NCBI RefSeq assembly: GCF_000377765.1
Contig: NZ_KB898662.1
Location: forward strand, 124,001-188,000
Source of the DNA: Gracilibacillus lacisalsi DSM 19029
GTDB lineage: Bacteria; Bacillota; Bacilli; Bacillales; Amphibacillaceae
Direction: 5' to 3'
Length of the DNA: 64,000 nucleotides
This document shows, piece by piece, positions 1-8,763 of this stretch. The notes beneath the pieces were generated by a model, which was not told the origin of the DNA, ran no database searches, and worked only from the letters and a program-made list of their open reading frames with translations. The stretch's first letter is position 1. The number at the start of each line of letters is the position of its first letter. Made by a program: the position numbers and the translations under genes.

Positions 1-68
1 TCATTGACCAAAATAATATATCGATGGTATAAAGTATTTATTTTGAGATGGATATTGGGCGTTACAAT

Positions 69-149
69 CGCTGCGGCTTGTCCACTTCCACTCCTACGGG
101 ATGATTTTCGACTAAGATCCCGTGGAAAGGGAAGTGGACAGCCGCAGCG
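69..149. repeat. Long imperfect palindrome, possible dispersed intergenic repeat
   Basis: A 20-21 base arm at 69-89 (CGCTGCGGCTTGTCCACTTC plus one more C) is the near-perfect reverse complement of 130-149, with one extra T. The interior continues the dyad (CTACGGGAT at 94-102 against ATCCCGTGG at 117-125). Transcribed RNA would fold into one long hairpin. The element is GC-richer than its surroundings and no credible gene crosses it. Similar GC-rich palindromes scatter through Bacillaceae genomes; membership in such a family is inference. Confidence 0.55.
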
Positions 150-233
150 ATGGTTTCCTGTACAAGCTATTTCAAAATGGCTACTCTGCTTACAAATGCG
201 TTGATACCGCGGATTATATACTTTCTTTACTTA

Positions 234-275
234 TAAAAAAAGCCTATTACATCACTAAAAGTGACACAATAGACT
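234..275 (-). terminator. Intrinsic terminator of the TM2 gene
   Basis: Read on the minus strand, AGTCTATTGTGTCACT and AGTGATGTAATAGGCT form a long stem with wobble pairs, followed directly by a run of seven T. It lies a few bases past the stop codon of the TM2-domain gene. Confidence 0.8.
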
Positions 276-282
276 TCCGCTT

Positions 283-522
283 TTATCTCGGGTTCCGACA
301 CATTCCCGGAATTAAGAAAATATCGACAAATAGCCAAATCCATAGCACGACTAATGGAATCCAGCCAATTAAGAGCCAGGTAGTCCCCCATCCTATGATG
401 CCTAGTAGAAGCTGGGTGATCCCACTCCCTACACGACCTGTGTAAAAACGATGCAAACCGATTTGTCCGAAGAAAAACCATAATAAATATGCAATAGCTA
501 AGTTTCTTTCCTTCATCATCAT
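283..522 (-). CDS. TM2 domain-containing membrane protein
   Basis: Small 79-residue protein with the TM2 layout: a short charged N-terminus (MMMKERN), a first membrane segment ending in GQIGLHRFYTGR, then a glycine-rich turn and a second hydrophobic segment (LLIGWIPLVVLWIWLFVDIF). The G-x-HRFY motif between the two helices is the family signature. TM2 proteins are small integral membrane proteins of unsettled function. The gene stands alone, ends just before a strong terminator, and runs opposite to the sigma factor downstream. An overlapping open frame on the same strand lacks any such signature and was not annotated. Confidence 0.85.
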   Translation of the reverse strand: MMMKERNLAIAYLLWFFFGQIGLHRFYTGRVGSGITQLLLGIIGWGTTWLLIGWIPLVVLWIWLFVDIFLIPGMCRNPR

Positions 523-814
523 ATTAACTCCTCTCGATTACGATAACATGTACTTGTTAATTTTATCATGTTAGGTCCATTATAGTGTATGAAAAATAAC
601 GACTAAGATTTTATCATAATTTTGGAAATTGGATAACCTAACATATTGGCATTTGAATCATTAGTTATTTAAACTGAAATATAATATAAGTAAATTTTTG
701 TTTTGCCCGTATCTTTCTATCCTCCTAATTAGTTATATAAGTAGAGAGGTTCCAAAGGAGTGAATGCAATTGCATGTCAACAGACGTTTTTCTGCCAATG
801 AAGGATGTTATCAC

Positions 815-1462
815 ATGGAAATAGAAAGACAATTTCATCAATTATATCCAAAACTGAAGAAATATTCATATTTTTTAGCTAAAAATAAATGGGATGCCGA
901 AGATCTTATACAAGAAACTTTCTTTAAAGCGATGAAACATTATCATTCATCTGAAATAAGTGCAGCACTTTTGAATAAAATTGCTTACCATGAATGGATG
1001 GATACCGTAAAAAAAAGAAAGGTTGAGGTTTTTAGAACATCGGAAGAGAAATCAAAAGAAGACCCAGCGTGTAAGACAAATCGATTGATTGATTTAGCGA
1101 AGTTATTAGTGAATCATTTAACGCCAAAACAAGCAGTTATTTTCATGCTTAAAGAAGCATTCAGCTATCAATCAGGGGAAATAGCTGATTTACTGGATAC
1201 AACCAAAATGGCAGTCAAATCCACTCTGCACAGAGCAAAAAAAAGATTAAACCATAACACTTCCCTGCAGTCCATCGATTCATTTTGGCAGGAAGAAGAA
1301 AGAAAGAAATTGTATGACTTGTTATACCGATCCCTTCAGGCAGATGATCCGGTTATATTGATTGATTGTATTTCCACCTTACATTCATTGGCGGAAACAC
1401 CTTTGCTTGCGAAACCAACGCATTCATATTCACCTCTCAATATGTATTCTATGGCCGCATAG
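815..1462 (+). CDS. ECF-like sigma-70 family RNA polymerase sigma factor
   Basis: About 215 residues. Region 2 is visible near the N-terminus ([18 protein letters not shown], the usual AEDLxQExF core of sigma-2). Region 4 follows near residues 105-150 ([25 protein letters not shown], then [16 protein letters not shown], a helix-turn-helix). About 60 further residues of unknown role follow. I chose the ATG at 815 because AAGGA lies 9 bases upstream; an in-frame ATG at 764 has its AAGGAG only three bases away. No anti-sigma factor is adjacent. The clpP start follows 16 bases after the stop, so the two are probably co-transcribed. Confidence 0.8.
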   Translation: MEIERQFHQLYPKLKKYSYFLAKNKWDAEDLIQETFFKAMKHYHSSEISAALLNKIAYHEWMDTVKKRKVEVFRTSEEKSKEDPACKTNRLIDLAKLLVNHLTPKQAVIFMLKEAFSYQSGEIADLLDTTKMAVKSTLHRAKKRLNHNTSLQSIDSFWQEEERKKLYDLLYRSLQADDPVILIDCISTLHSLAETPLLAKPTHSYSPLNMYSMAA

Positions 1463-1478
1463 AAAAGGAGGAAATGAT

Positions 1479-2063
1479 ATGGCTACGATTCCATATGTCA
1501 TTGAACAATCAAGTCATGGAGAACGTTCCTATGATATCTACTCACGTTTATTAAAAGATCGAATTATTATTATAGGCGATGAAATTAATGATCAGGTAGC
1601 GAATATTGTAACAGCTCAACTATTGTTTTTGGAAGCTGATAATTCTGAAAAGGATATTTCCATTTATATTAACAGCCCAGGTGGTTCCACATCTGCAGGA
1701 TTTTCCATATTTGATACAATGGAGCTTGTCAAACCAGATGTTAGAACAATTTGTACCGGGATGGCTGCTTCTTTTGGAGCCTTGCTGTTGCTTGCGGGGA
1801 CGAAAGGAAAGAGATATGCACTTCCTAATAGTGAAATAATGCTGCATCAACCTATTGGTGGAACAAAAGGGCAGGCAACAGAAATTGAAATTACGGCTAG
1901 AAGAATCTTAAAACTCAAAAGTCACATTAACGAAATAATCTCAGAACGTACAGGTCAATCCGTTGAAAAAGTAGCAAAAGATACAGAGCGTGATTATTTC
2001 TTAAGCGCACAAAAAGCTATGGAATATGGGATCATCGACCAAATTATTAAGAAGAAAAGATGA
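1479..2063 (+). CDS. clpP: ClpP-family ATP-dependent protease proteolytic subunit
   Basis: A 194-residue serine peptidase of normal ClpP length. The nucleophile Ser is in [14 protein letters not shown], the catalytic His in IMLHQPIGG, and the Asp in [27 protein letters not shown] near residue 65 is the oxyanion-hole stretch. The protein assembles into a barrel that degrades substrates fed by ClpX or ClpC, neither of which is here. The start is the ATG at 1479 behind AAAAGGAGG; the frame is open upstream but that part overlaps the sigma gene. Pairing with a sigma factor suggests a second, specialised ClpP rather than the housekeeping copy; that is inference. Confidence 0.92.
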   Translation: MATIPYVIEQSSHGERSYDIYSRLLKDRIIIIGDEINDQVANIVTAQLLFLEADNSEKDISIYINSPGGSTSAGFSIFDTMELVKPDVRTICTGMAASFGALLLLAGTKGKRYALPNSEIMLHQPIGGTKGQATEIEITARRILKLKSHINEIISERTGQSVEKVAKDTERDYFLSAQKAMEYGIIDQIIKKKR

Positions 2064-2190
2064 GCCAATAAGTTGTAGAAGGGCGTTTCATTTAAATGCT
2101 CTTCTACCGATCCATTTCTTCTTGCAGAATGCTTACAATATTATATTTAATGACAATGTGTTCAGTACCTCTAAATACTAGTGTAAAAAT

Positions 2191-2230
2191 AAAAAGGCTT
2201 AACTTATTCTAGATGATAAGCCTTTTTATT
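2191..2230 (+). terminator. Intrinsic terminator after clpP
   Basis: AAAAAGGCTTA at 2191-2201 pairs with TAAGCCTTTTT at 2217-2227, giving an 11-bp stem whose 3' arm ends in a T run. It should end the sigma-clpP transcript. Confidence 0.85.
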
Positions 2231-2321
2231 TATTTTGTATTATACCCTTCATGCGGAAAACTCCCGTACATGCAGAGAGCTACTACACCCCTAATTTTTT
2301 GTAGAAAAGATAACTAGATTC

Positions 2322-2369
2322 TTTACTTTATATCTTAATATACGATATAATCTTATAAAACGATATAAA
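2322..2369 (+). promoter_or_regulatory. Promoter and probable operator of the MarR gene
   Basis: A TTTACT -35 (2322-2327) and a perfect TATAAT -10 (2346-2351) are 18 bases apart. ACGATATAA occurs at the -10 and again 19 bases downstream, a pattern fitting autoregulation by the MarR protein encoded next. The operator role is inference. Confidence 0.5.
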
Positions 2370-2380
2370 GAGGTGGTTTT

Positions 2381-2797
2381 ATGAGCAATAATATCTCCCT
2401 ATTAAACCAATATTGGACTGACATCTATTTTTATTTACACTATCCACATAAAGAAAAAATTTCTCATCAAGTAGTACGTATCCTTCAACTTATAGATAAA
2501 CGAAAAGAAATAGGAGTTGGTGAAGTTGCTTCCCACCTGAATGTTTCACACAATACGGCATCTGAGCACGTTAAAAGAATGATTGCTAAGAAATATTTAA
2601 AAAAGGAAAGAGCTACAAAAGATGAGCGAAAAGTAATTCTGTCTTTAACAAATTTAGGTGAAGAAGTTTTATATCGAAACACCAGTCTGGATGAAAAGAA
2701 ATTAGAACACGTGTTAAATCAATTGAATGAAAATGAAAAAAGTTTAATAGAAAATGCCCTAAAAACTTTGAGTGAGCGAGTAAAACAATGTATGTGA
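2381..2797 (+). CDS. MarR-family winged-helix transcriptional regulator
   Basis: 138 residues. The winged-helix DNA-binding domain occupies roughly residues 25-100, with the recognition region EVASHLNVSHNTASEHVKRM followed by the wing containing KDERKVILSLTNLGEEVL. Helices at both ends would form the dimer interface. The start has GAGGTGG eight bases upstream. Its last ten bases overlap the start of the DUF3147 gene, so the two are translationally coupled, and it probably controls that small membrane protein and itself. The ligand is unknown. Confidence 0.85.
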   Translation: MSNNISLLNQYWTDIYFYLHYPHKEKISHQVVRILQLIDKRKEIGVGEVASHLNVSHNTASEHVKRMIAKKYLKKERATKDERKVILSLTNLGEEVLYRNTSLDEKKLEHVLNQLNENEKSLIENALKTLSERVKQCM

Positions 2798-3129
2798 TAT
2801 TGAAAATTATCGTTTCAGCTGTCGTTATTGGGATTGTTACAGAAGTTTCGAGAAGACTTCCGTCCTATGGAGGAATAATAGCGGCTCTTCCTTTAGTAAG
2901 TTTACTTAGCATAATATGGCTGTATGTTCAAGGAGAAGAGACAACAACTTTAAGTAAGTTTGCGTTAGGAGTTCTTTGGGGATTTCCGGCAACTGCCGTT
3001 ATGTTAATAATCGTGTATATCGCATTACAAAATGCAGTTCATTTATTTATTTCAATAGGTTTAGGTGTATCTGGATGGTTAGTATTTCTATTCATTCAAG
3101 ATCTAGTTTTAAAGCACTTACTACAATAG
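2788..3129 (+). CDS. DUF3147 family small membrane protein
   Basis: 113 residues with about four hydrophobic segments and little else, matching the DUF3147 pattern: an initial helix with IVSAVVIGIVTEVSRRLPSY, then GGIIAALPLVSLLSIIWLY, and a GFPATAVML stretch. Function is unknown. It overlaps the upstream marR gene by ten bases on the same strand and is followed by a perfect 12-bp hairpin. It is most simply a membrane protein whose level the MarR partner adjusts. Confidence 0.75.
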   Translation: MYVILKIIVSAVVIGIVTEVSRRLPSYGGIIAALPLVSLLSIIWLYVQGEETTTLSKFALGVLWGFPATAVMLIIVYIALQNAVHLFISIGLGVSGWLVFLFIQDLVLKHLLQ

Positions 3130-3155
3130 ACGAACTTTTGTCTAAAAGTTCGTCT
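3128..3155. terminator. Perfect hairpin after the MarR-DUF3147 pair
   Basis: AGACGAACTTTT and AAAAGTTCGTCT form a 12-bp stem with a GTCT loop right at the DUF3147 stop. There is no good T run on either side, so it may be a weak terminator or an RNA-stabilising end. Confidence 0.45.
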
Positions 3156-3268
3156 CACAAAAGATCGTTCTGTTCCTTAACGAAGAGAAAAGGAAACGAA
3201 CTCTTATATTTTACAAGAATAGTAAAAGAGTCCCTTCAATTTGAAGAAACCCTTTTGATTAACCATAT

Positions 3269-3886
3269 TTATTCAATTGGTGACAACTCATCTTCTGTTA
3301 CCCATTTATGATTAGTAACTTCTTCACCCGTCGTAGTCAAAGTGAAATCAATCATATATACAGTGGTATCAATCGCTGAGTCAATTTCGGCGGTTGCACC
3401 ATCCATACCTTCCATATGAGCTGCATTTATGGTTGCTTCATCTCCAATTTCTAAAGGTTCTTCACCGACATCTTCTAATTCTTCATGAATGACCCATTTG
3501 TGATCTGTAACTCTATCACCACCATTTGTTGGTGTGTAGGACACTGAATAAACTGTAGTATCGTATGCACCAACAATAGTTGCTTCTGCACCATTCATAC
3601 CTTCCATATGTTCTGCTTCAATTATAGCTTGACTGTTTACTTCATAAGCTGGATTTTCGGCTTCTTCTAATTGTTCCGGAACCTCACCTGACCCTGACAT
3701 ATTCATTTCGGAATGATCATGATCCATATCTTCCTTTTCAGCTTGTCCTTCAGATTCCATGTCCCTTTCTTCTGTATTTTGTTCTGTTTCAGTGCCTTCT
3801 GGATTTATTTCCTCTGTTTCATTAGCGCAAGCAGCTAATAAAAGGATTACAAATAAAGAAAGTAGTGAAGTTGTTATTTTTGTCAT
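3269..3886 (-). CDS. ydhK: YdhK-type lipoprotein with two DUF1541 repeats
   Basis: 205 residues. The signal peptide ends in the lipobox LLAACAN, so the mature protein should be lipid-anchored outside the cell. An acidic, His/Met-rich linker follows (residues 25-75, with DMDHDHSEMNMSG). Two homologous repeats then each contain AEHMEGM or AAHMEGM, an Asp-Thr-Thr-Val-Tyr segment and VTxHKWV (about residues 80-140 and 143-203). This is the two-repeat layout of B. subtilis YdhK. Function is unproven; the Met/His content hints at copper or another metal. It is transcribed alone. Confidence 0.85.
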   Translation of the reverse strand: MTKITTSLLSLFVILLLAACANETEEINPEGTETEQNTEERDMESEGQAEKEDMDHDHSEMNMSGSGEVPEQLEEAENPAYEVNSQAIIEAEHMEGMNGAEATIVGAYDTTVYSVSYTPTNGGDRVTDHKWVIHEELEDVGEEPLEIGDEATINAAHMEGMDGATAEIDSAIDTTVYMIDFTLTTTGEEVTNHKWVTEDELSPIE

Positions 3887-3963
3887 TGATATCCCTCCAT
3901 TACATTAGTTATCTATACAGTGCCCTAGAAAGTTGCAGATTATGTGTAGATTGCTTGTATATA

Positions 3964-5139
3964 TTAAGAATATTTATTTCTGCGATACAAATGACCAACC
4001 ACCAAGCATAACAAGACTACCGAAAGGAGAACGAATAACAGATAATTTATTTCAAAATTATCTTTAGTTTGACTATTTTCTTTATTAGAATCTTTTCCTG
4101 CCTGTGATTTACTGTCTGTTGTTGCTTTTGTTAGATTATATGATTGGATAACTTTTTCCTCTTCATTGACAATACTCAATTTTCCATCTCGAGTTACCTG
4201 CTTTTCGATTTGATCATTTAAAGTGTGAGTATATGCTCGTTTTTCAGGATTTATATATTTGTCTCCATCTAGAGTAAATGAAGTATCTTTATCAATATAA
4301 GATGTTTTGTAATGATCAAATCCGTAGTCTAATAGTTTGATAGTATCATCATATACCCCATTCCTTTCATTACTTTTCAAAGTAATCACAATTAAACTTA
4401 AATCCTCATCTTCTGCTGTTGTTGCTAGCGTATAACCAGATTGATGAACAAAACCATTTTTTCCTCCGGTGATATTTTCATAAGGGATTTCTCCCTTTAC
4501 TAATTTGTGATGAGTTATGATGGTGGTATCCCATGTCTTTCCATCCCATTCCATTTCTTTCGTACCAAAGATTTCTTCAAAGGTTTCGTTTTCCATAGCA
4601 TAGTTCGTTATTTTGGCTAAATCTTCTGCTGTGGTAACATGTTCAGGGTCAAATAAACCGTGTGGATTCTTGAAATGAGTATTTTGAACACCAACCACAT
4701 TTTTAAGATAATGATTAATATCTTCCGAAAATTGTTCTTCACTACCGCTGAGATGCTCAGCAATCGCTACTCCTGCGTCATTTCCAGAATTAATTAATAA
4801 GCCTTTAATCAATTGTAATAAGGGGACTTTTTCACCTTCCTCCAAAAAAACGGTGGTACCTTTTACATTTTTAGAACTTGCATTACTGCTAATCGTTACC
4901 TTATCATTTACATTTCCGTTTTCAATGGCATAGATTGCAGTGGCAATTTTCGTAAGACTTGCTGGATACATTTGAGAGTTAGCGTTCTTTTCATAGAGAA
5001 CTTGTTCTGAATCTGCTTCCATTAATATGGCTGCTTCACTTTCTATATTTGGCGCGTTATTCGATTCGCCATGAACTTTTGAGATAAAAATAGTATTTAT
5101 TATCATTAGTGCTGCTATACATAATGCGAATTTTCTCAT
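3964..5139 (-). CDS. D-alanyl-D-alanine carboxypeptidase (PBP5-like, S11 family)
   Basis: 391 residues. The start is the ATG at 5139, preceded by AGGAGAG and beginning MRKFALCIAALMII, a clear signal peptide; upstream in-frame codons lack one. Penicillin-binding motifs are present: SLTK (PASLTKIATAIYAIE), SGN (LLINSGNDAGVAIAEHL), and KNG in the position normally held by KTG (TGGKNGFVHQSGYTLATTA). A beta-rich C-terminal domain follows, then a hydrophobic anchor (NYLLFVLLSVVLLCLVVGHLY) and basic tail, so it is a membrane-tethered enzyme trimming the terminal D-Ala of peptidoglycan stem peptides. The KNG variant is worth noting, but activity is still likely. Confidence 0.88.
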   Translation of the reverse strand: MRKFALCIAALMIINTIFISKVHGESNNAPNIESEAAILMEADSEQVLYEKNANSQMYPASLTKIATAIYAIENGNVNDKVTISSNASSKNVKGTTVFLEEGEKVPLLQLIKGLLINSGNDAGVAIAEHLSGSEEQFSEDINHYLKNVVGVQNTHFKNPHGLFDPEHVTTAEDLAKITNYAMENETFEEIFGTKEMEWDGKTWDTTIITHHKLVKGEIPYENITGGKNGFVHQSGYTLATTAEDEDLSLIVITLKSNERNGVYDDTIKLLDYGFDHYKTSYIDKDTSFTLDGDKYINPEKRAYTHTLNDQIEKQVTRDGKLSIVNEEEKVIQSYNLTKATTDSKSQAGKDSNKENSQTKDNFEINYLLFVLLSVVLLCLVVGHLYRRNKYS

Positions 5140-5225
5140 TTCTACTCTCCTAATATAGCTATTCATACATCTATTATAAAGATAAAATATGATGAAAATG
5201 TGCAAATCTATCATTTGTAACATTA

Positions 5226-5265
5226 GTTTAAAATAGTATATAAATTGTAATATACTATTTTAAAC
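5226..5265. terminator. AT-rich perfect inverted repeat at the end of the toroid-protein gene
   Basis: GTTTAAAATAGTATA (5226-5240) and TATACTATTTTAAAC (5251-5265) form a perfect 15-bp dyad. It overlaps the stop codon of the gene ending at 5255. The stem has few G-C pairs and no clear T run, so its terminator role is uncertain. Confidence 0.4.
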
Positions 5266-6979
5266 TGGTAACCAACCTAAACCTTTTATTAATTGGGGAA
5301 ATCATATTTACCTTTACTTGTTTGAGATTGTGATACTTTGGACTTCCTATGTTTTCTTGCCAATGTTCGTATTCACCTGACTCAAGCGTAATTTTGTCAC
5401 TTCCTGACAATAGAGTTAAATCATTACCTTCCCAAAAATATGAGTGGTCACCAATTTTTTTCAACCCTTCTCCTTTCAATTTGTCATTCAGTCTAAAAAG
5501 AAATTCTATTTGAACAAATACATCCGCGCTATCATCAGTTAAAACACGAATAGTCCAATCATTACCTTCTCGCACTATATCAATGGTAACTTCAAAGGAT
5601 TGGTTATGTGTTACGTTTCGATATTGATGTGGTAGTAAATACCATATTCCTTTGTGCTCACTATTTTTAGGTAGATATTGACCAGGAATCGGACCAGTAT
5701 ATCCCTTATCTAACACTTTCGTTAGTCGATAACCGTGTTTCATTTGCTCGAGTTCATCAAAGTCTACCAATCCCGGGGAAAAGCTCGTATACATTTTAAT
5801 ACCTAATATTTCTGCTTTACCGTTACGCAAAGAGAAAAAAGAAGGGTTTTTCGTCATTATGGTTGCGCTAATATCTTCATTACGGTACCTTACAATGGGT
5901 GAACCAAAGGAAGTATGCATGCTGCTATGCTCGATACGATTTTCATAACCAACGCTTTCCAAAGCCTTTATATTTTCCTTTATTGGATAATCACCGTTTA
6001 TAACTTTTTCATAAACTTTTGGTAGTTCAGCTTTTCCTATATTCTCATCCTGAATAAATGGGAATGATAGATAACCTAGCAAAATATGATTGTTTACAGG
6101 TCCCATCTCAGAAACAGTTTCAATTGCTAAATCTGCCATTGCTTGAAATACAGGATTATGATCATGATGAGCCATCAATCGGTAAATCAAATGATAGGGA
6201 GACAAATCATAATGATTACCTAAATCCTGCCTGCCAGAATACTCTGTTACTATTTCACCGTTTGGATGCACTAGATAGACCATCATCTTCAAATTATTGC
6301 GTACATGATCCAGTAACTCCATTTTATTTAATAATATAGCAGTGTGATAAAGACTGATATCGCTAACAGCGTTATATATACCATTACTTCTTTCGGTCCA
6401 TTCTCCATCCTTAGTTATATCTAAGCCTTCATTTAGCCATTCTTCTGCTCTTCTCACCAATCTCTTATCATTAAAAATATGATAAAGATTTGCTAGGGCA
6501 CAAGTTAATACCCATCGATGATTTGGCGTGTGGCAGCCCCCGGTTAACATTGCTGGCATAGATCTCTTTAAGAATAAATATAATTTCGATGCTAACATTT
6601 TTGATCCATCTTCCTCGAGTAAATGGTAGATTTGCGAGAACCCAGTTACAACAAATCCGGTATCAGGTGGTGAATGATAATTAGTATAACCAGGTGATAT
6701 CGTCCCGTCATTATGTTGCATGGTTAGCATATAATCTAATGCATAGTCTATCCTATTTTTTAACAGCTTGTCATGGTAGTATCTAGATTCAGGATTCACA
6801 TATGCGGATACCCAACTTGCTATCACACTACCTGTTCCAACATGAGTGGGACTAGGAATCCCAGTATGTCTGTCAATAATCCCACCAAAATAGCGACTTC
6901 TGGACTTTAATATTTGTCTTTCCAAAAAAGTTGTTGTGATGACATCATTTATTTTGATCAGTTTCTTAAAAGCTTTCAT
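5255..6979 (-). CDS. Uncharacterised protein linked to a sugar importer (probable alpha/alpha-toroid enzyme)
   Basis: 574 residues, not confidently recognised. The first 350 residues are helical and aromatic-rich, with motifs such as TGSVIASWVSAYVNPESRYY, HRWVLTCALANLYHIF and NAVSDISLYHTAILL, as in alpha/alpha-toroid glycan-active proteins. The last 200 residues look beta-rich. No signal peptide is seen, so it is probably cytoplasmic. I chose the ATG at 6979, which has AGGAGG eight bases upstream; a GTG at 7009 is in frame but poorly placed. It is the last gene of an operon with an ABC importer (gap 30 bases), which suggests it acts on the imported oligosaccharide. A polysaccharide lyase or glycoside hydrolase relative is the leading guess. 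Confidence 0.55.
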   Translation of the reverse strand: MKAFKKLIKINDVITTTFLERQILKSRSRYFGGIIDRHTGIPSPTHVGTGSVIASWVSAYVNPESRYYHDKLLKNRIDYALDYMLTMQHNDGTISPGYTNYHSPPDTGFVVTGFSQIYHLLEEDGSKMLASKLYLFLKRSMPAMLTGGCHTPNHRWVLTCALANLYHIFNDKRLVRRAEEWLNEGLDITKDGEWTERSNGIYNAVSDISLYHTAILLNKMELLDHVRNNLKMMVYLVHPNGEIVTEYSGRQDLGNHYDLSPYHLIYRLMAHHDHNPVFQAMADLAIETVSEMGPVNNHILLGYLSFPFIQDENIGKAELPKVYEKVINGDYPIKENIKALESVGYENRIEHSSMHTSFGSPIVRYRNEDISATIMTKNPSFFSLRNGKAEILGIKMYTSFSPGLVDFDELEQMKHGYRLTKVLDKGYTGPIPGQYLPKNSEHKGIWYLLPHQYRNVTHNQSFEVTIDIVREGNDWTIRVLTDDSADVFVQIEFLFRLNDKLKGEGLKKIGDHSYFWEGNDLTLLSGSDKITLESGEYEHWQENIGSPKYHNLKQVKVNMISPINKRFRLVTSLK

Positions 6980-7009
6980 GCATAAAACCTCCTGATTTGT
7001 AATCTTCAC

Positions 7010-7840
7010 CTATCCTTTTAAACCCGAAGTAGCACTTGTATCCATAATGTACCGTTGAAAGACGATAAATACCAAAATCATTGGTACTAATGAAATAATT
7101 GAAGAAGAAAGTAATAGCACCCAATCAATATTGTCTGCTCCAACAATACTTCTTAAAGCGATTTGAACGGTATATTTATTAGGATCACTTAAAACGATCA
7201 ATGGCCATATGTAATCATTCCATCTCCATTGAAAAGAAAAAATAGCTAAAGTTATCACAACAGGTTTTGCAATCGGTAACATTAAATTGAAAAATATTCT
7301 CCCTTCATTTGCTCCGTCTATCCTAGCAGATTCTATTAGATCATTAGGAACAGTTATAAAATATTGCCGGAACATGAATATTCCAGTGGCAGTATTGATC
7401 GATGGGATAATTAAACCGGCTAGGCTATCATATAAGCCCAACTCCAAGATAACGGAAAATGTTGGAGTCATGATCACTTCTGTTGGGAGCATTGTAGTAG
7501 CCAACATACATATGAAGAATACATGTAACCATTTATAGTTGTATTTTGCTAATGCAAATCCACAAGTCGCACTGGCCAGCACGGTCAATACCGTTGTTAC
7601 TATAGCTACGATCAGTGTGTTGGCAAAATACTTTATAAACGCCATTGTTGCCCATGAGTATACATAACCATCTATGGTTGGGTTTTCAGGCAAGATATTT
7701 AACGGATAGGAAAACAATTCACTACCAGGCTTTAACGAGCTGAGCAATAACCATATAATAGGAAAAAGGTACATCAATGCTACGATGACAAGTGCTGTTG
7801 TTAACATTACAGTGGAAAATCGATCATTCAGCTTAGTCAT
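7010..7840 (-). CDS. Carbohydrate ABC transporter permease (MalG-like, CUT1)
   Basis: 276 residues, about six membrane helices. The EAA loop that contacts the ATPase is visible as LIESARIDGANEGRIFFNLMLPIAKP. The C-terminus (QRYIMDTSATSGLKG) is typical of MalG-type subunits. It overlaps the start of its partner permease gene by eight bases, so the two are translationally coupled. No ATPase is encoded in the operon; Bacillaceae CUT1 importers commonly borrow a shared MsmX-type ATPase, which is inference here. Confidence 0.93.
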   Translation of the reverse strand: MTKLNDRFSTVMLTTALVIVALMYLFPIIWLLLSSLKPGSELFSYPLNILPENPTIDGYVYSWATMAFIKYFANTLIVAIVTTVLTVLASATCGFALAKYNYKWLHVFFICMLATTMLPTEVIMTPTFSVILELGLYDSLAGLIIPSINTATGIFMFRQYFITVPNDLIESARIDGANEGRIFFNLMLPIAKPVVITLAIFSFQWRWNDYIWPLIVLSDPNKYTVQIALRSIVGADNIDWVLLLSSSIISLVPMILVFIVFQRYIMDTSATSGLKG

Positions 7841-8690
7841 CTATTTTTCCCCCTTTAGCAAAACGGAATTGTAGTAAGGCAATTACTAGAAGTACTACAA
7901 ATAAGACCATAGAGGCTGCACTAGCATATCCTATTTTCAATTGATCAAAACCTGTCTCATAAATATATTGCACAATAAAAGTAGTATCTGAACCTGGTCC
8001 TCCATTTGTTAAAGCTTGGACCATCGGAAATTCTTTCATTAAGTTAAACACAGCCAAAAGTATGACTAAAAAGGAAGTAGATCTAATGGAAGGTAATGTA
8101 ATGTGCCAAAATTTTTGCCAAGCTGTACCACCATCAACATCTGCTGCTTCATATAGAGACTTGGGAATACTTATCAAAGCACCTATAAAAATCAGCATAT
8201 TAAAAGCAGTTCCTGCCCATGCAGTTGCAAATAAAACTACCAAAAAGGCGAAATTGCCATCGGAAGACCATGGTATTGGATTGCCACCAAGTACTTGGAT
8301 CATAGAGTTTATAAACCCAAAGCTTTCACCGAACATCCATCGCCAAAGGATACCAACTACAATCGGTGAAACTAACCAAGGGAAAAAGAATATCATCTTT
8401 GCAACATTTTTCCCTTTTGTATATTTGCTTACAAGTAATACTGAAATAAATAGCGACGTTACATATATGAAGGGAACTCCTAACAACGTATATAAGAATG
8501 TCCTAAACAGTGCTTTATAAAAACTCGGATCTTGAAATAGATTAATATAATTATCAAGACCAACGAATGTCGCTATATTACCGTTATATTCTGTAAAGGA
8601 ATAGTAAACACCTAATAATGCCGGCCAAGCATAAAATAATATAAACAGTACCAAATTAGCAAAAATAAATAAAAAAGGCCATTTTTTCAC
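7833..8690 (-). CDS. Carbohydrate ABC transporter permease (MalF-like, CUT1)
   Basis: About 285 residues with six predicted membrane helices and the EAA motif SLYEAADVDGGTAWQKFWHITLPSI. The start is taken as the GTG at 8690, nine bases after AAGGAGG; the in-frame TTG at 8699 directly abuts that ribosome site and cannot be used easily. It pairs with the MalG-like permease that overlaps its end. The solute-binding gene lies upstream, separated by a hairpin that may lower permease expression. Confidence 0.93.
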   Translation of the reverse strand: MKKWPFLFIFANLVLFILFYAWPALLGVYYSFTEYNGNIATFVGLDNYINLFQDPSFYKALFRTFLYTLLGVPFIYVTSLFISVLLVSKYTKGKNVAKMIFFFPWLVSPIVVGILWRWMFGESFGFINSMIQVLGGNPIPWSSDGNFAFLVVLFATAWAGTAFNMLIFIGALISIPKSLYEAADVDGGTAWQKFWHITLPSIRSTSFLVILLAVFNLMKEFPMVQALTNGGPGSDTTFIVQYIYETGFDQLKIGYASAASMVLFVVLLVIALLQFRFAKGGKIDD

Positions 8691-8727
8691 ACTACACAAC
8701 CTCCTTCATGCGGAATAATCCGTAATA

Positions 8728-8755
8728 AATAGCGACCATTCTGGTGGTCGCTATT
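8728..8755 (-). promoter_or_regulatory. Intercistronic hairpin between binding-protein and permease genes
   Basis: AATAGCGACCA (8728-8738) and TGGTCGCTATT (8745-8755) form a perfect 11-bp stem. There is no T run on the minus strand, so it more likely protects the upstream binding-protein mRNA or partly attenuates the permeases than fully terminates. Confidence 0.6.
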
Positions 8756-8763
8756 TGAAAGTG

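Noticed and set aside
122..445. 107-codon plus-strand frame at the left edge
   Set aside because: It crosses the palindrome and a terminator and lies opposite the TM2 gene, with no protein features.
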